Notes: generated from the letters alone by a model not told the origin. A DNA stretch of 64,000 nt from Zingiber officinale (GCF_018446385.1 NC_055987.1:12361705-12425704); one strand, 5' to 3'. Shown: positions 1 to 11,197, numbered from the stretch's first letter. Numbers and translations are program-made.

Positions 1-2555
1 TATCATGTTTGATCATTGTTGAGAATGGTTGAGATTGAGGAATATTGTGAGATCAAATATTGTGATGTGTTGATTTCTAATGATTTATGAGAGTAAATGT
101 TATGTGTTTGTCTGATGATCTATTACTAGATATTTGTTTTGATGATCTATTAGTGGATAATTATTTTGATGATCTATTATTTGGGTTGTCGTTGATGGTG
201 ACATAGTGAGTGTCATGTATGATATTCACATGTTTGATGATTATAGTTGGTGATCAGATATAGATCGGGTGCTAGAGAGTTTACGGTTTAGTGTGCCTAT
301 GAATTTTAATAAATCTGGTTAGTTGTGGTTAGTTAACAGGATGATAAAATTGATATTTGCTTCCTCTGATATTGGACTATGTGGATAAATAATGATTTGA
401 TGTTTTGAATGTTAACTTGCTCTCATGGGGAGTAGAGACTTATTCATCTGATATTATGTGGGCTGATATTTTTGAGGATAAAAATGAGGGTGTCTTGATG
501 TTCTTGAATTATGACTTTTTCTTTTGGGTGTACACATTTATACATATGATATTATGTGGGTGGACATTTTTTAGTTTGAGTTGATGTAATTAGTGTTGAA
601 TTGACCCATGAACTGATTTAGTTATTTGATATTGTAGTATACCATTTTATCTTAGTTAATTTTCATTAGTGAATACTGATTTACTCTTGTTAGATCGGTC
701 AGTAGAAGACTGATTTACGCTTGTCGAATTGGGTAGTCATGGTTTGATATACCTTAGTTGCTTGTGGATGATTAAGGTATTCTTGATTAGTTAGTAGATG
801 AATGATTTAGTTTTGTTAGTTGATCAGTAGAGGATTTCCATACTCTATTTTTAGAGGTTCAAACCTTTAGGTTATTTGTGCTTAGTTATGTGTCTAGAGC
901 ATATTTGAGTACATGTTTTGTACTGACGTGGAAAGGACTGATTTAGCCATATACCATTGTCGGCTTGGATAGTTTATAGAGGATCGATGTATCCTATTCC
1001 ATGAAGACTTTGACCATGGACTGTATATATTCGGTTGGATGACTCAGAAAGTGCATTGGGATATGTGACCCCGCTGATGTAAGGAAGTGTAGAGTTAATT
1101 GCTTAACACTTATGGGATACAATCGTTGCTAGTGTATACTGGGAGAGTACATTTGGATTTAAGATGATAAAATTTTCCCCATTAGATATAGTCTTGGTAG
1201 TGTACGACATTGACTTGCAATGTTATACCATGGTGTGTATATTTTCCTTGTCCGATATGAGTTCCTTTGAACCTAGAGCAGGGTTGTTACTGGATGATTA
1301 GGCTGCTTTATTTTGGGTTTCTTTTGATTGATGTATTCATGCTTGATACATATGCATGAATTTTGTTTAGATATACCCGTAAACCATGAGTGTTGGTAGC
1401 ATGAGGTTGGTCTCTTTGATTGAGCTGGTATGTTGATTTTGCATGTCTATGTTGCATGTATATTATGATTGTTATGTGTTGTAGGAGTCCTATGGTAGAC
1501 TGCCAATTTGCGAGTAGTATATGTATACATGTTCTGATATGGTTGTAGGTTCCTTGTGGTTCATGGTTATGTAGTTCGATGTATGTATTTGAATGTATTA
1601 TTGAAGATATCTTGTCGATTAAATCCGAGTTGTGGTATAAGTACATCTGTGGTGTTTTGATGGAGGTATCTTGTCGATCTAATTTATGTTGTGGGATGTG
1701 CACATGAGTTTAGGTATTTTTCTTGATGTATCTTGTCGATTTAATCTGTGTCGTAGTATGTGCGCATGTGTTTGAGTGTCTTAATTGGAAGTATTTTGTC
1801 GATTACATCGGTGTTGTGATATGTACATATGGGTTTGATGTGGTATCTGAGGTATTTTTTTGATTATGTTTGATTTTGAGTGCACCTAGGTTTAGTATGC
1901 TTTGTTGGAAGTATTACGTTGATTATACTCTTGGCATAGGTGTATATATGCCATGTGAGGTTATTTGAGGTGTATTGTCGATTATACTTATGTTGATATA
2001 TGCACACGGGTTCGGTAGGTATTGTTGGAGGTATCACACTGATTTATACCTGTGTGTGTGAGTTTGGTGTATAATAATTGGAGGATTATGTTGATCATAC
2101 ATATGTTGTGTGAGCAAGTGTGCCAAGTGTATTGTTGGTAGCAGCATGATTCTACTTATGTTGAATGTAGGATGTAGAGTGTCTGTATTATGTCATTTGT
2201 TGGATTACCCTGTCAACCCATATTTTTATCAGTGGGTGACTCACTATGATGTTGATAGATTTGACGATGAGTTTGATTTGATTGCTGGATTGTTATACCT
2301 TTGGTTGCCCACAGTGATATGCGGTTGAGTGATCTCGTGCAGCCTCTAGTTGGATAGTTAAGTGCCTTGGACACTTAAGGATCGTTTGTGGTGGAGCGGA
2401 GCTCACATATTATTGTTGGTTTGTGATAGAGCGTTGCTCTTACATATTTTGGATTGTTGTGGTGGAGCATTACTCCCACCTATTACGGATTGTTCTCCCA
2501 CATATGTGGTATTGCGTGTGATGGAGCGTTGCTCTCATACTGGAGGATCTATTTT
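1..2555. other. Non-coding, strongly G/T-rich interior of a decayed retrotransposon
   Basis: I see no gene here. The plus strand is poor in C but not in G (line 1-60 has 3 C and 15 G; line 1921-1980 has 6 C and 17 G), and this skew runs through the whole stretch. Short repeats occur at about 110-185 (a unit around 'tgatgatctatta'), a degenerate 60-bp array lies at 1605-2145, and 'gtgatggagcgttgctc'-like units recur at 2385-2540. Gag and protease of the Tekay/Del element that is recognisable from about 2556 would be expected here, but no zinc knuckle or protease motif is visible. The sequence is either extremely decayed or was replaced by repeats. Ownership by the Tekay element is inferred from position only. 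Confidence 0.4.
1605..2145. repeat. Degenerate ~60-bp tandem repeat (about nine copies)
   Basis: Units begin with variants of 'gaggtatcttgtcgatt' near 1608, 1664, 1728, 1790, 1850, 1908, 1969, 2030 and 2083, so the spacing is about 53-64 bp. Each is followed by a GT-rich part with a 'tatgtgcacatg'-like core. Copies differ a lot, so the array is old. Tandem repeats inside long Gypsy elements are common, but I do not recognise this family. Confidence 0.65.
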
Positions 2556-4171
2556 TTTGGTGATTTATATCGTTGGTGATCAGATCTGTTTATTGTCGAG
2601 GATCTTATGGATTGGGAATGTCTGTGATACGGACATTATGTGTATTGATTTTACCATTAGGGCTTGCGGAGCCTTAGATGTTTTCATGGACTAGATGATT
2701 TGGGTATCCCTAGGATATTGGATCAGAATTCGTTATTGTTATTGACGACGTGGTGTTTTATTCCTGATCTGAGGTGTATCACGCACATCATCTTTGCATA
2801 GTTCTAGAGATGTTTAGATGGAAACGTCTAGATGTGAAGATCAGTAGTACGTATTTTGGTTGTCTTTTGTGAGATATTTGAGACACACGGTCACCAGTAG
2901 GAGTATACCGTGGTTCCACAGGAGATCGAGGTTGTTACCGTTGGGAGTAGACGGAGTCTATAGAAGAGGCTCGCAACTTCCTTTGTTTGGCTCGATATTT
3001 CCAGAGATAAGTGGAGGGTTTCTCTCGGATTGCTATGTCACTTACACGCTTGACCAGGAAAGGCGCGAAGTTCACTTGGACTGAGGATTATGAGATCAGC
3101 TTCTAGGAGCTGAAGCGAAGATTAGTGTCGGCTTCGATTTTGGTTTTATCTTCTGGAGAGGACGGATATGTCCTCTACACCGACGCATCTCTACAGGGTA
3201 TGAGTGTTGTTCTGATGCAGCACGGTAGAGTATTCTCATATGCTTCTTGATAGTGGAAGGAGCATGAGAAGAAATACCCAGCTCATGATCTGGAGTTGGC
3301 CGCTATTATTTTTGCCTTGAAGATTTGGCGGTAATACCTGTATAATATTACATTGAGATTCGCACTGACCATCAGAGTCTCAAATATCCGTTCATTCAGA
3401 AGGAACTTAATCTTCGACAAAGGAGATGGATGGAGTTCCTGAATAATTATGATTGCACCATTAGCTATCGCCCGGGAAAAGCTAATGTGGTTGTTGATGC
3501 ACTTAGCCGGAAGTTCAGAGGGACTTTAGATTGTCATCGAGTTGTGGTCACAGACTTGATTCAAGGTTTCTCCGAGTTAGACCTTGTCGGACACCCGTCC
3601 TCTGGGATGAGGTTGGAGAAGCCCAGTTGTTGGGACCTCATAGAGTTCAGCAGGATGCGGAGTTGGTCCGTACTATCAGACGGAGGATGTCAGAGGCGCA
3701 GGAGCGCCAGAAGAGTTATGCTGATTGGAGACGCAGACCACTAGAGTTCTCTGTTGGCGACCATGTATTTCTGCAAGTTTCACCCACGAAAGGGGTGAAG
3801 AGATTTGGCCTCAGAGGTAAGTTAGCTCCGCGGTATATTGGCCCTTTCGAGATCTTGGAGAGGATCGGAGCAGTAGCTTACCGCTGGCACTACCACCGTC
3901 CCTGGCAGGCGTGCACGATGTATTCCACGTATCTATGCTGAGAAGATACGTACCTGATCCGACACATGTGCTGACAGATATCTCAGTTGCAGTTCAGCCT
4001 GACATTACTTATGAGGAAGTTCCGGTACGGATTCTCGACCGGAAAGAGCGTCAATTGCGGAACAAGACTATCCGGCTGGTTAAAGTCGGATGGCAGCATC
4101 ATTCGGACGACGAGGCTACTTGGGAGCTCGAGGACACTATCCGAGCTCGATATCCCCAACTTTTCACTTGA
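2556..4171 (+). pseudogene. Tekay/Del chromovirus pol remnant: RT, RNase H, integrase tail, chromodomain
   Basis: This is the back half of a Ty3/Gypsy polyprotein, which reverse-transcribes and integrates the element. Degenerate RT runs from about 2556 (a 'PFGL...FMDLM'-like stretch near 2650-2700, then the IDDV block near 2740-2755). The thumb reaches about 3100. RNase H lies at about 3110-3480, with LYTDAS near 3175 and [17 protein letters not shown] ending near 3510. The integrase core is missing: sequence jumps near 3590 from the RNase H tail to the post-core segment ([17 protein letters not shown]). It ends with the GPFEIL domain, VHDVFHVSMLRRY, and a chromodomain (about 4040-4171, VGWQHHSDDEATWELED) in a new frame. 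Several stops (CAG to TAG, CGA to TGA, CAA to TAA) look like C-to-T decay. It cannot encode a working enzyme. The lineage call rests on the C-terminal chromodomain and the long LTR. Confidence 0.85.
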
Positions 4172-4269
4172 GGTATGTGATTTATTTACCGTTCAGGATT
4201 TATACTATATATCTGTTGTTAGTACTTGCTGATGGTAGATAACGAAATTTGGGGACCAAATTTTTATTA

Positions 4270-4280
4270 GTGGGGGAGAA
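4270..4280 (+). other. Polypurine tract of the Tekay/Del element
   Basis: The run 'gtgggggagaa' lies directly before the TG that opens the 3' LTR. In LTR elements this purine run primes plus-strand DNA synthesis. Its place right after the chromodomain reading frame fixes the left edge of the LTR. Confidence 0.8.
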
Positions 4281-6992
4281 TGTAAAAAACCGGAAAATAG
4301 GCGAATATGAATAAAGGAATTTTCCAGAATTTTTGAAAAAATTTTCGGAGCTCGTACGGACGAGTTGACGGGGATAAAAACGGGGTCCGGAAAAGCCTGT
4401 TTAGGCTACCCCATTTAAGTGAGGAAAAGTTTATATATTTAATTCTTTTTCTTTTTCCTTATTTTTATTTCCCGTTTTCTTTTTCCCTCCCGCATCCCGT
4501 GCCATTCCTCCCGACACCTCCCGTGCGTGCCGAAGCCCGACGCCGAGCCCAAACCGCCGGCCCGGCGGTTTCTTCCTCACCGAAGCTTTAAACCCCTCGG
4601 CCACCTCCTTTTCTTCTTCTCCTCATCTTCTTTGCGCCGATTCCTCTCAGCCCTCTCCTTGCCCTAACCAGCGCCGCAGCAAACCGCCGCTGCCTCCCTC
4701 TCCCTGCCGGCGACGCCCCCTCCTCACTGCCGCCGTGACGCCAAGCGCCACTGCACAGAGCCGACGCCTTCTTCCCTTCACCGACGCGGATCCAGCCGAG
4801 CTCTAGTGTCGGCTGCCACCACTGTGCCTTGCCGCCGTGACTCCTCCTCTTGTGGGCTCGCGACACAGCCGACTCCCTGCTGCTGGTGCCCTAGCTCTGA
4901 ACCAAGTCTTCTTCTCCTCGTCCGAGCGCCGGCAGCCGACAAGATCCTTTGCCCTAGTGCCCTCTGCCATTGATCAAGTCCCCGGTGAGGTTTAGTTTGG
5001 TTGGAAATTCTGTAGGTGCAAGGATTTTGATTAATTGTTGATCTGGTTTGTTGTGGTGTTGACCTTTTGATTCATTTCGATCCGATAATTGCAGTAGGTT
5101 GTGCTGTTTTGGTGGATCCGGAAATTGGGGTGTTGTGGGCTGCTCTTTGGTCCAGCAGCACTACTTTTGGCAGTAGATGAGTGACCCCGACTGGGATATT
5201 GAGGTAAGGTTTAGGGTTTTGAACTTCGAGTAGATTGATTATGTTTATGTTTGGAATAGGTAGATTTGATTAGCTTTAGACTTTTAATCTAATGTTATGA
5301 TTAGGGTTAAAGGAAATTAACCCTAGTTAATTGTTGGATTTAATTTAGGAAGGTCGAGATTATGGTTTTGGGTTTTTCCCTAAAATTGTTCTTAAGGATT
5401 TTTATTTAGCTATTCGTTAATTTGTAGCTAAATAAAAATGTATGTTTGATATCACAGGACTTTGACGCGAGACGAGTATCTCGGAGTCAGATTTGGACCA
5501 TTTTATCGGAGGCGGGTACTTTTGACTTGTGTCATTTGATATACATAGTAGTGAATATAACAAGTTGCATTAATTATGTTCCTTATTTGTTTCGGTTAGT
5601 CACTACCCAATACCTGTTATATGATTGATTGATTTCTTATTTTGCATTTCATGTATACTTTACCTGCTTATACATGTTTATAGGGGTGGTGATATACCAT
5701 ACTTTACCATGTTCAGGACCTAGGTTTTTTTTATACCTTCTGTGTACCTTTGACTTGAGTTGATTCGTTGACCTATGATGCACTTATATATATATATATA
5801 TATATATGGATTAGGTCAGGATATCTTGTGGTTAGTGTCATGCACCATTTGCATGATTGCATGCTGTGCGATAGTTCGCTCCATTATTGTTGAGCACATC
5901 GCCAGTTACATGGATCTGCACACACCACCACTCATGGGTTAGTGGTCGATTCAGGCAGAGTGTGTTGCAACAGGGACTCTGTTAGGCACCGTTGGTCCGC
6001 TCATGGGTAGTGTGACACAACGTGTTATCCGGCAGGGATTCCTCCCCGTCATCGTGTACCGGGAGATGAGCTCTCCCATTTATGATTTGGGGTAGGAGGA
6101 TAGGTGTACTCCGACAGCATCCCGTCCACTCGGTCACTCATCAGGAGTAGTGACGACAGAGTGCACGGTTGTCACAGCCCTACCCACTCGGCCTCTCTAT
6201 TGTGTGAGATGATCGACTGGCGTCAGGGGTGATCAGGACACATCATTGGCATCATATGCATGATGCATTTATTGCTTGTGTTTGTATTTGTTGCATTTAT
6301 ATGCTGCATATTGTTTGGATACCTATGTTTGACATGCATACAGGATTTCCATATCACTCGGACTGTTTGTTCTTTTACCCAGGTCCTGGTTAGTACAGTT
6401 TCTCTCCTGTTTACTTCAGATGCATTTTTATCTTTCTTACATCAGGAGACTGTACTCATGATTAGTGCTAGGTGTTATTTCCTTACTTTGTATATCAGTT
6501 GTACCTGCTGAGTTTTGGACTCACCCCGCCTCCATTGTTGTTATTTTTCAGGTTGATGCTGTCAGGAGAGAGTTCCAGTTGCTAGTCCCCTGCAGACCAC
6601 AAGCTGTTTTTATCTTTTGGTTTGTTATTTAGACTGTGTTACACTTATTCTGTTTGAGGATTTGGATATTGTATGGATTCTTATGATCGATGGATTTTCG
6701 TATGGTTTAGATTTGCTCTACTACATGCCTGCCTAGACGGCAGAAGAGGTAAGTTGATCTTATCGTCGGATTTGAGTTTTACGAGTGTAGTTGAGTAGGG
6801 TTGATTTCGAGTCAGGGTATTATTATTCTGTTTGTCTACTATCTAACTGCGTGGTGATTGTTTTATTTTTTTTATTATTCCAGCCGCATGTGGCTGAGGT
6901 ATATGTGCTTGTAGAAAAGTTTCAGATTGTCCGCCGTACAGGGAAGATGCTGCCGAAATTTCTTCGGACAGGGACTCCTCCGGGGCGTGACA
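4281..6992 (+). mobile_element. 3' LTR of the Tekay/Del element (~2.7 kb)
   Basis: It opens with TGTAAAAAACCGG right after the polypurine tract and closes with GGGGCGTGACA. The next bases, ATTAC (6993-6997), should be half of the target duplication; the other half lies left of the window. Such long LTRs are usual for Tekay/Del. A TATA-like run 'ttatatattt' at 4431-4440 is followed by a pyrimidine- and GC-rich leader (4440-4980), which looks like a promoter and untranslated leader. A (TA)n run lies at about 5785-5808. Long open frames inside (for example 4588-4866 minus) are by-products of GC-rich leader sequence. The LTR ends inside a minus-strand open frame that continues to its right, so the element was inserted into that gene. 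Confidence 0.8.
4431..4440 (+). promoter_or_regulatory. Possible TATA box in the Tekay/Del LTR
   Basis: 'ttatatattt' lies 150 bp into the LTR, just before a pyrimidine-rich leader. The position fits a U3 promoter, but only the sequence and context support it. Confidence 0.35.
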
Positions 6993-7774
6993 ATTACTTT
7001 AAACAAGGCATTGTTTTCAGCCGACAACTCAAGCGAAGAAAATTTTATGATTTGAGCATTTGGCCCATCCGGACGAGGACGACCAAAGAGGAACTGATGC
7101 ATGGATGTAATGCTAATATGCTCAAAAGGTGGAGGTAGCTCATCGGGAAGATTGGGATAAAAGACAAAATCATTGTTTGAAGGTAGACATTCGAGATAAG
7201 ATCGAAGAATTTCATAGGAGAAGTCTAAGCTCCGTTTCACAACACGAGTGCGATAATTTACACCATCTGAAGTGTGTAAATTATTATAAAATTCGGAGAC
7301 GAGACTATATTGATATCCCTCTCACAGGTCAACAAAGAGTCAAGTTTATAATGCTTGAACCGATTATAGATATCAAAACAGGATGTCCTATAGTATTGCA
7401 AATCAACTGATCTAGGGGTTATAAGTTTGAAGGTGTTTTTGCTAAAAGCTTGTTGCATTGCAGCATTTAGAAATCTCGGATCAGTGGGAGGTTGAGGACG
7501 GGAAGGAGGAACGGACGATCCTTCACCGGATTCACGAACCTTTTGTTTCTTTCTGTGGGATAGAAAACAGATACAAGAGATGGCACACGATTTGATAGTG
7601 AACGGGAAGGATATGCAAAAATTCAAGGGCAATGCAGATAATGCAATGCATGAGGGATAATGCAATGCACAAAGACACACAAGAACCATATAGATTAGGT
7701 CAAATATAGGAGCAAAAAGAACAAAAAGAGTAGAGCAAAGAAATTTACTTAGGGTTAGGGTTTTGAGTCCGCAT
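6993..7774 (-). pseudogene. Third gene of the SIRE-type Copia element: plant-transposon-like protein with SV40-like NLS, truncated
   Basis: A spliced minus-strand model fits. Exon 1 is 7774-7749 (starts MRTQNPNP), with donor GTAAAT at 7748-7743. The acceptor CACAG ends at 7553 and exon 2 starts at 7552. The splice keeps frame and creates a basic stretch PKKKQKV, close to the SV40 nuclear signal, followed by a Ser/Pro-rich linker and PPTDPRFLNAAM. The body resembles the 'putative plant transposon protein' (Transposase_32-like) family; I call this from general pattern, not a search. A frameshift near 7290-7310 separates the two halves (stop at 7258-7260 in the first frame). The gene ends abruptly at 6993, where the Tekay LTR is inserted in the reading frame (...ALFKVI). 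Lying downstream of Copia pol in the same direction, it is probably the element's extra ORF. Confidence 0.5.
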
Positions 7775-7952
7775 GTTGAGTGAGGACGCGGAGACGAGGA
7801 AAAGAGCTGCCCAGTGCGTCGAGAGAGAACTGAAAGAGAAGTGGAAGAACTCCCCTTCGCCGAAGAAGCATGCCGGAGTGAACGATCGAGGCAGACGAAA
7901 AAGTCGCTTGGGAAGTCGCCTAGGGCAAGACCGCGTCGAGAGAGAGAAAAGG

Positions 7953-7970
7953 AAAAGATATAATAAGCGG
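7953..7970 (-). promoter_or_regulatory. Possible TATA region upstream of the transposon-like gene
   Basis: On the minus strand this reads CCGCTTATTATATCTTTT, about 180 bp before the ATG at 7774 and between the palindrome array and the gene. It is a plausible promoter core only because of its position. Confidence 0.3.
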
Positions 7971-8004
7971 ATCGATTCGGATTTAGGGGTTTAAGACGGG
8001 TTTT

Positions 8005-8395
8005 AAGGTCTCGATCGATCGATCGACCGATCGATTGAGAGTAAGTGAATCGATCGGTCAATCGATTCACGACGCTTCTGTGAGAATGCGAACAAGCGTC
8101 TCAATCGATCCAATGATAGATTCAAACGGAATGAATCGATCCATTGATCGATTAAAATGCCTTCTGTGAAAATCGAATAACGTTGTCCAATCGATCCATT
8201 GATCGATTGAAATGGTCTGAATCGATCCATTGATCGATTCAGATGCCTTCTGAAAAAAATCGAGTACGCATTCTGTAGTTAAACGAAAAAGCGTCGTAAT
8301 CGATCCATTGATCGATTCAGACGATCTGAATCGATCAGATGCTCTCTGGAGTGAAACGTGAACCTCCCAATCGATCGACCGATCGATTGGGATGT
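8005..8395. repeat. Array of eight GATC-rich quasi-palindromes
   Basis: Units have the form AATCGATC-CATT-GATCGATT or CAATCGATCGACCGATCGATTG. They lie near 8010, 8047, 8100, 8130, 8190, 8220, 8300 and 8370, separated by 15-45 bp of sequence such as 'cagatgccttctg'. Each could fold into a hairpin of about 8-10 bp in RNA or single-stranded DNA. Matching modules occur in the 5' LTR of the same element (21555-21880) and in the gag-only element nested in it. Confidence 0.85.
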
Positions 8396-8449
8396 CTGAT
8401 ATTTCTACATTTCTGAAAACCTTTCAGATCCAAGATTTTGAAATGCACA

Positions 8450-8908
8450 AATAATTGTATATTCCTTTAAAAATCACGAAATTTGGTGTAAACACTATTC
8501 ATGTCTAAGGTTGACAAAAAGCGACACTCCCTAGACAAGATTTACACAAAATTAAAAATTGTTGAAAACATTAATGATTCAAGTGAGTCTTATCAAGGTT
8601 TCAAAAATAAGTATGGTGCCTATGGTGAGTTTTTAAAAATTTCCAACCATAATCGTAGGGCAACGTGCACATGATTTGTACACGTGCTTTCCCTATGATT
8701 GGACAAATGAATGTTTCATATGAAAACCATTTTTCTTGACCAAAATAATGCATCATAACAAGCATTATGATCAAAATAAATGTCCCTAACCTCTCACCCC
8801 CATCTAAATCACATTAAGAGGACAATCCTATGTTTTTGTGAGAGGCAAAACTTAAGGTGAATAAAACTTAAAGAGCTTTACTTATGAAGTGATTATGGAG
8901 GATATGAT
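8450..8908 (-). other. Region between Copia pol and the third gene
   Basis: No coding sequence is seen. A segment at 8640-8700 (accataatcgtaggg...cacatgatttgtacac...gctttccctatgat) is clearly related to 12240-12300 of the nested gag-only element. The two Copia-like elements therefore share downstream non-coding sequence as well as palindromes. Confidence 0.6.
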
Positions 8909-9288
8909 TTAATCAATACAACACATTCCCAACTCCCTTCTAAGAAAGCTAAATTCAACTTCGGGAAGAGGTTTGGTGAAGATATCGGCTAAGTTTGATT
9001 TTGATCCAACATAATTTAAAATGATATCACCTCGAGTTACATGATCACGAATAAAATGATGTTTAACCTCTATGTGTTTCGTTCTTGAATGATGAACGAG
9101 ATTTTTGGTTAAGTTGATTGTACTCACATTATCACAAAGAACTTGAACATTGTTATAGGTAAGTTTATAGTCTTCTAGAGTATGAGTCATCCACAATAAT
9201 TGTGATACACACTCTCCCATGGCAATATATTCCGCTTCGGTTGTGGAGAGAGCTACACAATGTTGTTTTCTACTTGACCAACTTACCA
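8909..9288 (-). pseudogene. SIRE-type Copia RNase H, 3' end of pol
   Basis: This is the C-terminal 126 residues of the Copia polyprotein, the RNase H that degrades template RNA. Visible blocks are SWSSRKQHCVALSTTEAEYIA, the core of the family with its catalytic Glu, then LCDN, HSRTKHIEVKHHFIRD and DIFTKPLP near the end, with the stop at 8909. It is continuous in sense with 16481-16977, where the protein breaks off in ...SGSCQFLGSSL. The nested element at 9294-16475 cuts the gene exactly here. The part itself has no internal stop. Confidence 0.85.
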
Positions 9289-9929
9289 AAGAGTGTTGGG
9301 ATCTTTCGTACTCGGCTAGAGAGGGGGGGTGTGAATAGCCGCCCCAAATCGATCGCGTTTCTTCCTACGATTAGGTTAGTGCAGCGGAAATACAAATAGA
9401 AACGAAAGGAGAAGAAAATCAAACCTTAACACAGCGATGTACGAGGTTCGGAGATGATACTCCTACTCCTCGGCGTGTCCGTAAGGTGGACGAGCCCTAT
9501 CAATCCGTCGGTGGATGAGTCCCCGGAGAACCGGCTAATACAATATACTCCTTGTGGGTGGAGAAACCTCGCCACAATATTTGCAACAGCAATAGGAGTA
9601 CAAATAGGAACAAGAAAACAAGAACAGAAATGTAAACTACACTTGCTTGCCTTCTTGAAGTCAGCAGGAACCCTGGGGAAGCAGCAGCTTCTCGGATCCA
9701 AGCCTAGCTAGAAAACCAGCAACAGGAAGAAGCTCACGCGAAGCTTTAGCACCCAACGAGCTCAACAAAGCTCAGCAAGAAGGAGAAGCAGAAGCTTCAG
9801 GCAGGAGAAAAACTTCCAGAAGAAGAAGAAGTAGCAGGACGGAGAGTTTTTACCGAAGTCCTGTAGCCCTCATTTATACCTGCGAAGAAAGCGAAGAAAA
9901 CACAGAAGAAATCTAGCCGTTGCGGCTGT

Positions 9930-10230
9930 GGGCTTACTGATCGGTCGGGGACCGATCAGACCTATTCGATCGGTCCCGGACCGATCGACTTTCTTCACGT
10001 AAAGCGCCCACCTTACATGCGGGTTCGATCGGTGCGTGGACCGATCAAAGACACCTGGATCGGTCCACGCCGATCCCAACCCTGCTTTCTCAGCGACCGT
10101 CTCGATCGGTCCCCGGACCGATCAGATGGGTCCTGGACCGATCAGGGAGGAGCCTGCCTTTTAGCACGCCCGATCGGTCACCGGACCGATCGAGAAAAAG
10201 TATCCTTGATCGGTCTGGTGACCGATCCAG
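9930..10230. repeat. GATCGGTC palindrome array in the left LTR
   Basis: About eight units such as CTGATCGGTCGGGGACCGATCAG, CGATCGGTCACCGGACCGATCG and TGATCGGTCTGGTGACCGATCCA. Each has arms of roughly 8 bp around a 3-6 base loop. Their equivalents in the right LTR sit at 15240-15550 but differ in arm ends, loops and spacers. Confidence 0.85.
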
Positions 10231-10289
10231 AGCTTGGGTTTGGCCCAAACCAAGTCCCAAGACTTCCAAACCAATATCCGGTCAACCTT

Positions 10290-10970
10290 GACCTATTGGT
10301 ACTTCATCCCTAGCATCTGGTCACTCCCTTGACCTGCTAGAACTCCCTGCCAAGTGTCCGGTCAATCCCTTTGACCTACTTGGACTTTCCTCAACACCAG
10401 ATGTCCGATCATCCCTGATCCATCTGGATTTTCCCTTGCCTGGCTTCACTTACCAGGACTTTCACCTGGCTTCACTCACCAGGATTTCCACACTGCCTAA
10501 CATCCCAGTTAGGACTTTCCCACTGCCTGGCTTCACTCACCAGGACTTTCACCTGGCTTCACTCACCAGGACTTTCCCTTTCACCTAGCTTCACTCACTA
10601 GGATTTTCACCTGGCTTCACTCACCAGGATTTCCACACTGCCTAGCTTCACTCACTAGGTCTTTCCCCTGCCTGGCTTCACTCACCAGGACTTTCTCCAA
10701 CTGCCTGGCTTCACTCACCAGGACTTTCCGACTGCCTGGCTTCACTCACCAGGACTTTCTCCCGTGCCAAACTCCCTGTTTGGACTTTCCCCGTGCCAAG
10801 TCTCCATACTTGGACTTTCCGCGTGCCAAGCTACCTGCTTGGACTTTTCCCCGTGCCAAGTCTCCATACTTGGACTTTTCGCGTGCCAAGCTCCCTGCTT
10901 GGACTTTTTCGTTTGCCAAGTCTCCATACTTGGACTTTTCAGGTCAACCAGGTCAACCTTGACCTAGGGT
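10290..10970. repeat. Array of short inverted repeats (CCTGG...CCAGG, CCAAG...CTTGG) in the left LTR
   Basis: More than fifteen small hairpin modules: 'cctggcttcactcaccagg', 'cctagcttcactcactagg', 'gccaagtctccatacttgg', 'gccaagctccctgcttgg'. Each has a 5-6 bp stem around a similar loop and is usually followed by 'actttc'. Covariation is visible: CCTGG pairs CCAGG, CCTAG pairs CTAGG, and CCTAA pairs TTAGG. Apparent proteins here are just translated repeat. Confidence 0.8.
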
Positions 10971-11183
10971 TGCACCAATAATCTCCCAACCATCTATTCT
11001 TGTCTCACATCAAGAATACAACTCTTCCACGAGTGTCAAACATCAACATGCAACTCAACTAGGTCAATCTTGACCTAAGGTTGCATCAACAATCTTCCCA
11101 AGTCAAACATCAAAATACAACTCGAGTCAAGTCAACTCGAGTCGGGTCAACCAGGTCAACCTTGACCTAAGGTTGCACCAACA

Positions 11184-11197
11184 ATCTCCCCCTTTTT
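11184..11197 (-). other. Polypurine tract of the gag-only element
   Basis: On the minus strand this is AAAAAGGGGGAGAT, immediately before the 3' LTR. It defines the orientation of the element together with the primer site at 14577-14588. Confidence 0.85.

Larger units (their letters stand above)
9294..11183 (-). repeat. Left (3') LTR of the gag-only element
   Basis: 1,890 bp, TG...CA. The first ~620 bp and the last ~420 bp match the other LTR with no difference that I noticed. Between them lie the GATCGGTC palindromes (9930-10230) and inverted-repeat hairpins (10290-10970), where the two LTRs differ strongly. Confidence 0.9.

Noticed and set aside
4588..4866. Basic 92-residue open frame in the Tekay LTR
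   Set aside because: It lies antisense in a GC-rich LTR leader and has no domain; composition explains it.
7775..8230. Long minus-strand frames rich in Arg/Ser/Asp (SIDRSID-type)
   Set aside because: They come from reading through the GATCGATC palindromes; the real gene start is better placed at 7774.
9426..9711. Two conserved small frames in both LTRs of the gag-only element
   Set aside because: Identity between 9426-9711 and 14723-15008 is due to LTR duplication, not protein conservation; no start context or domain.
10742..10981. Apparent repeat proteins (METWQTKK-, CQVSILGL-type) at 10742-10981 and 16034-16273
   Set aside because: They are translations of the CCAAG...CTTGG hairpin repeat in LTRs and exist in several frames at once.
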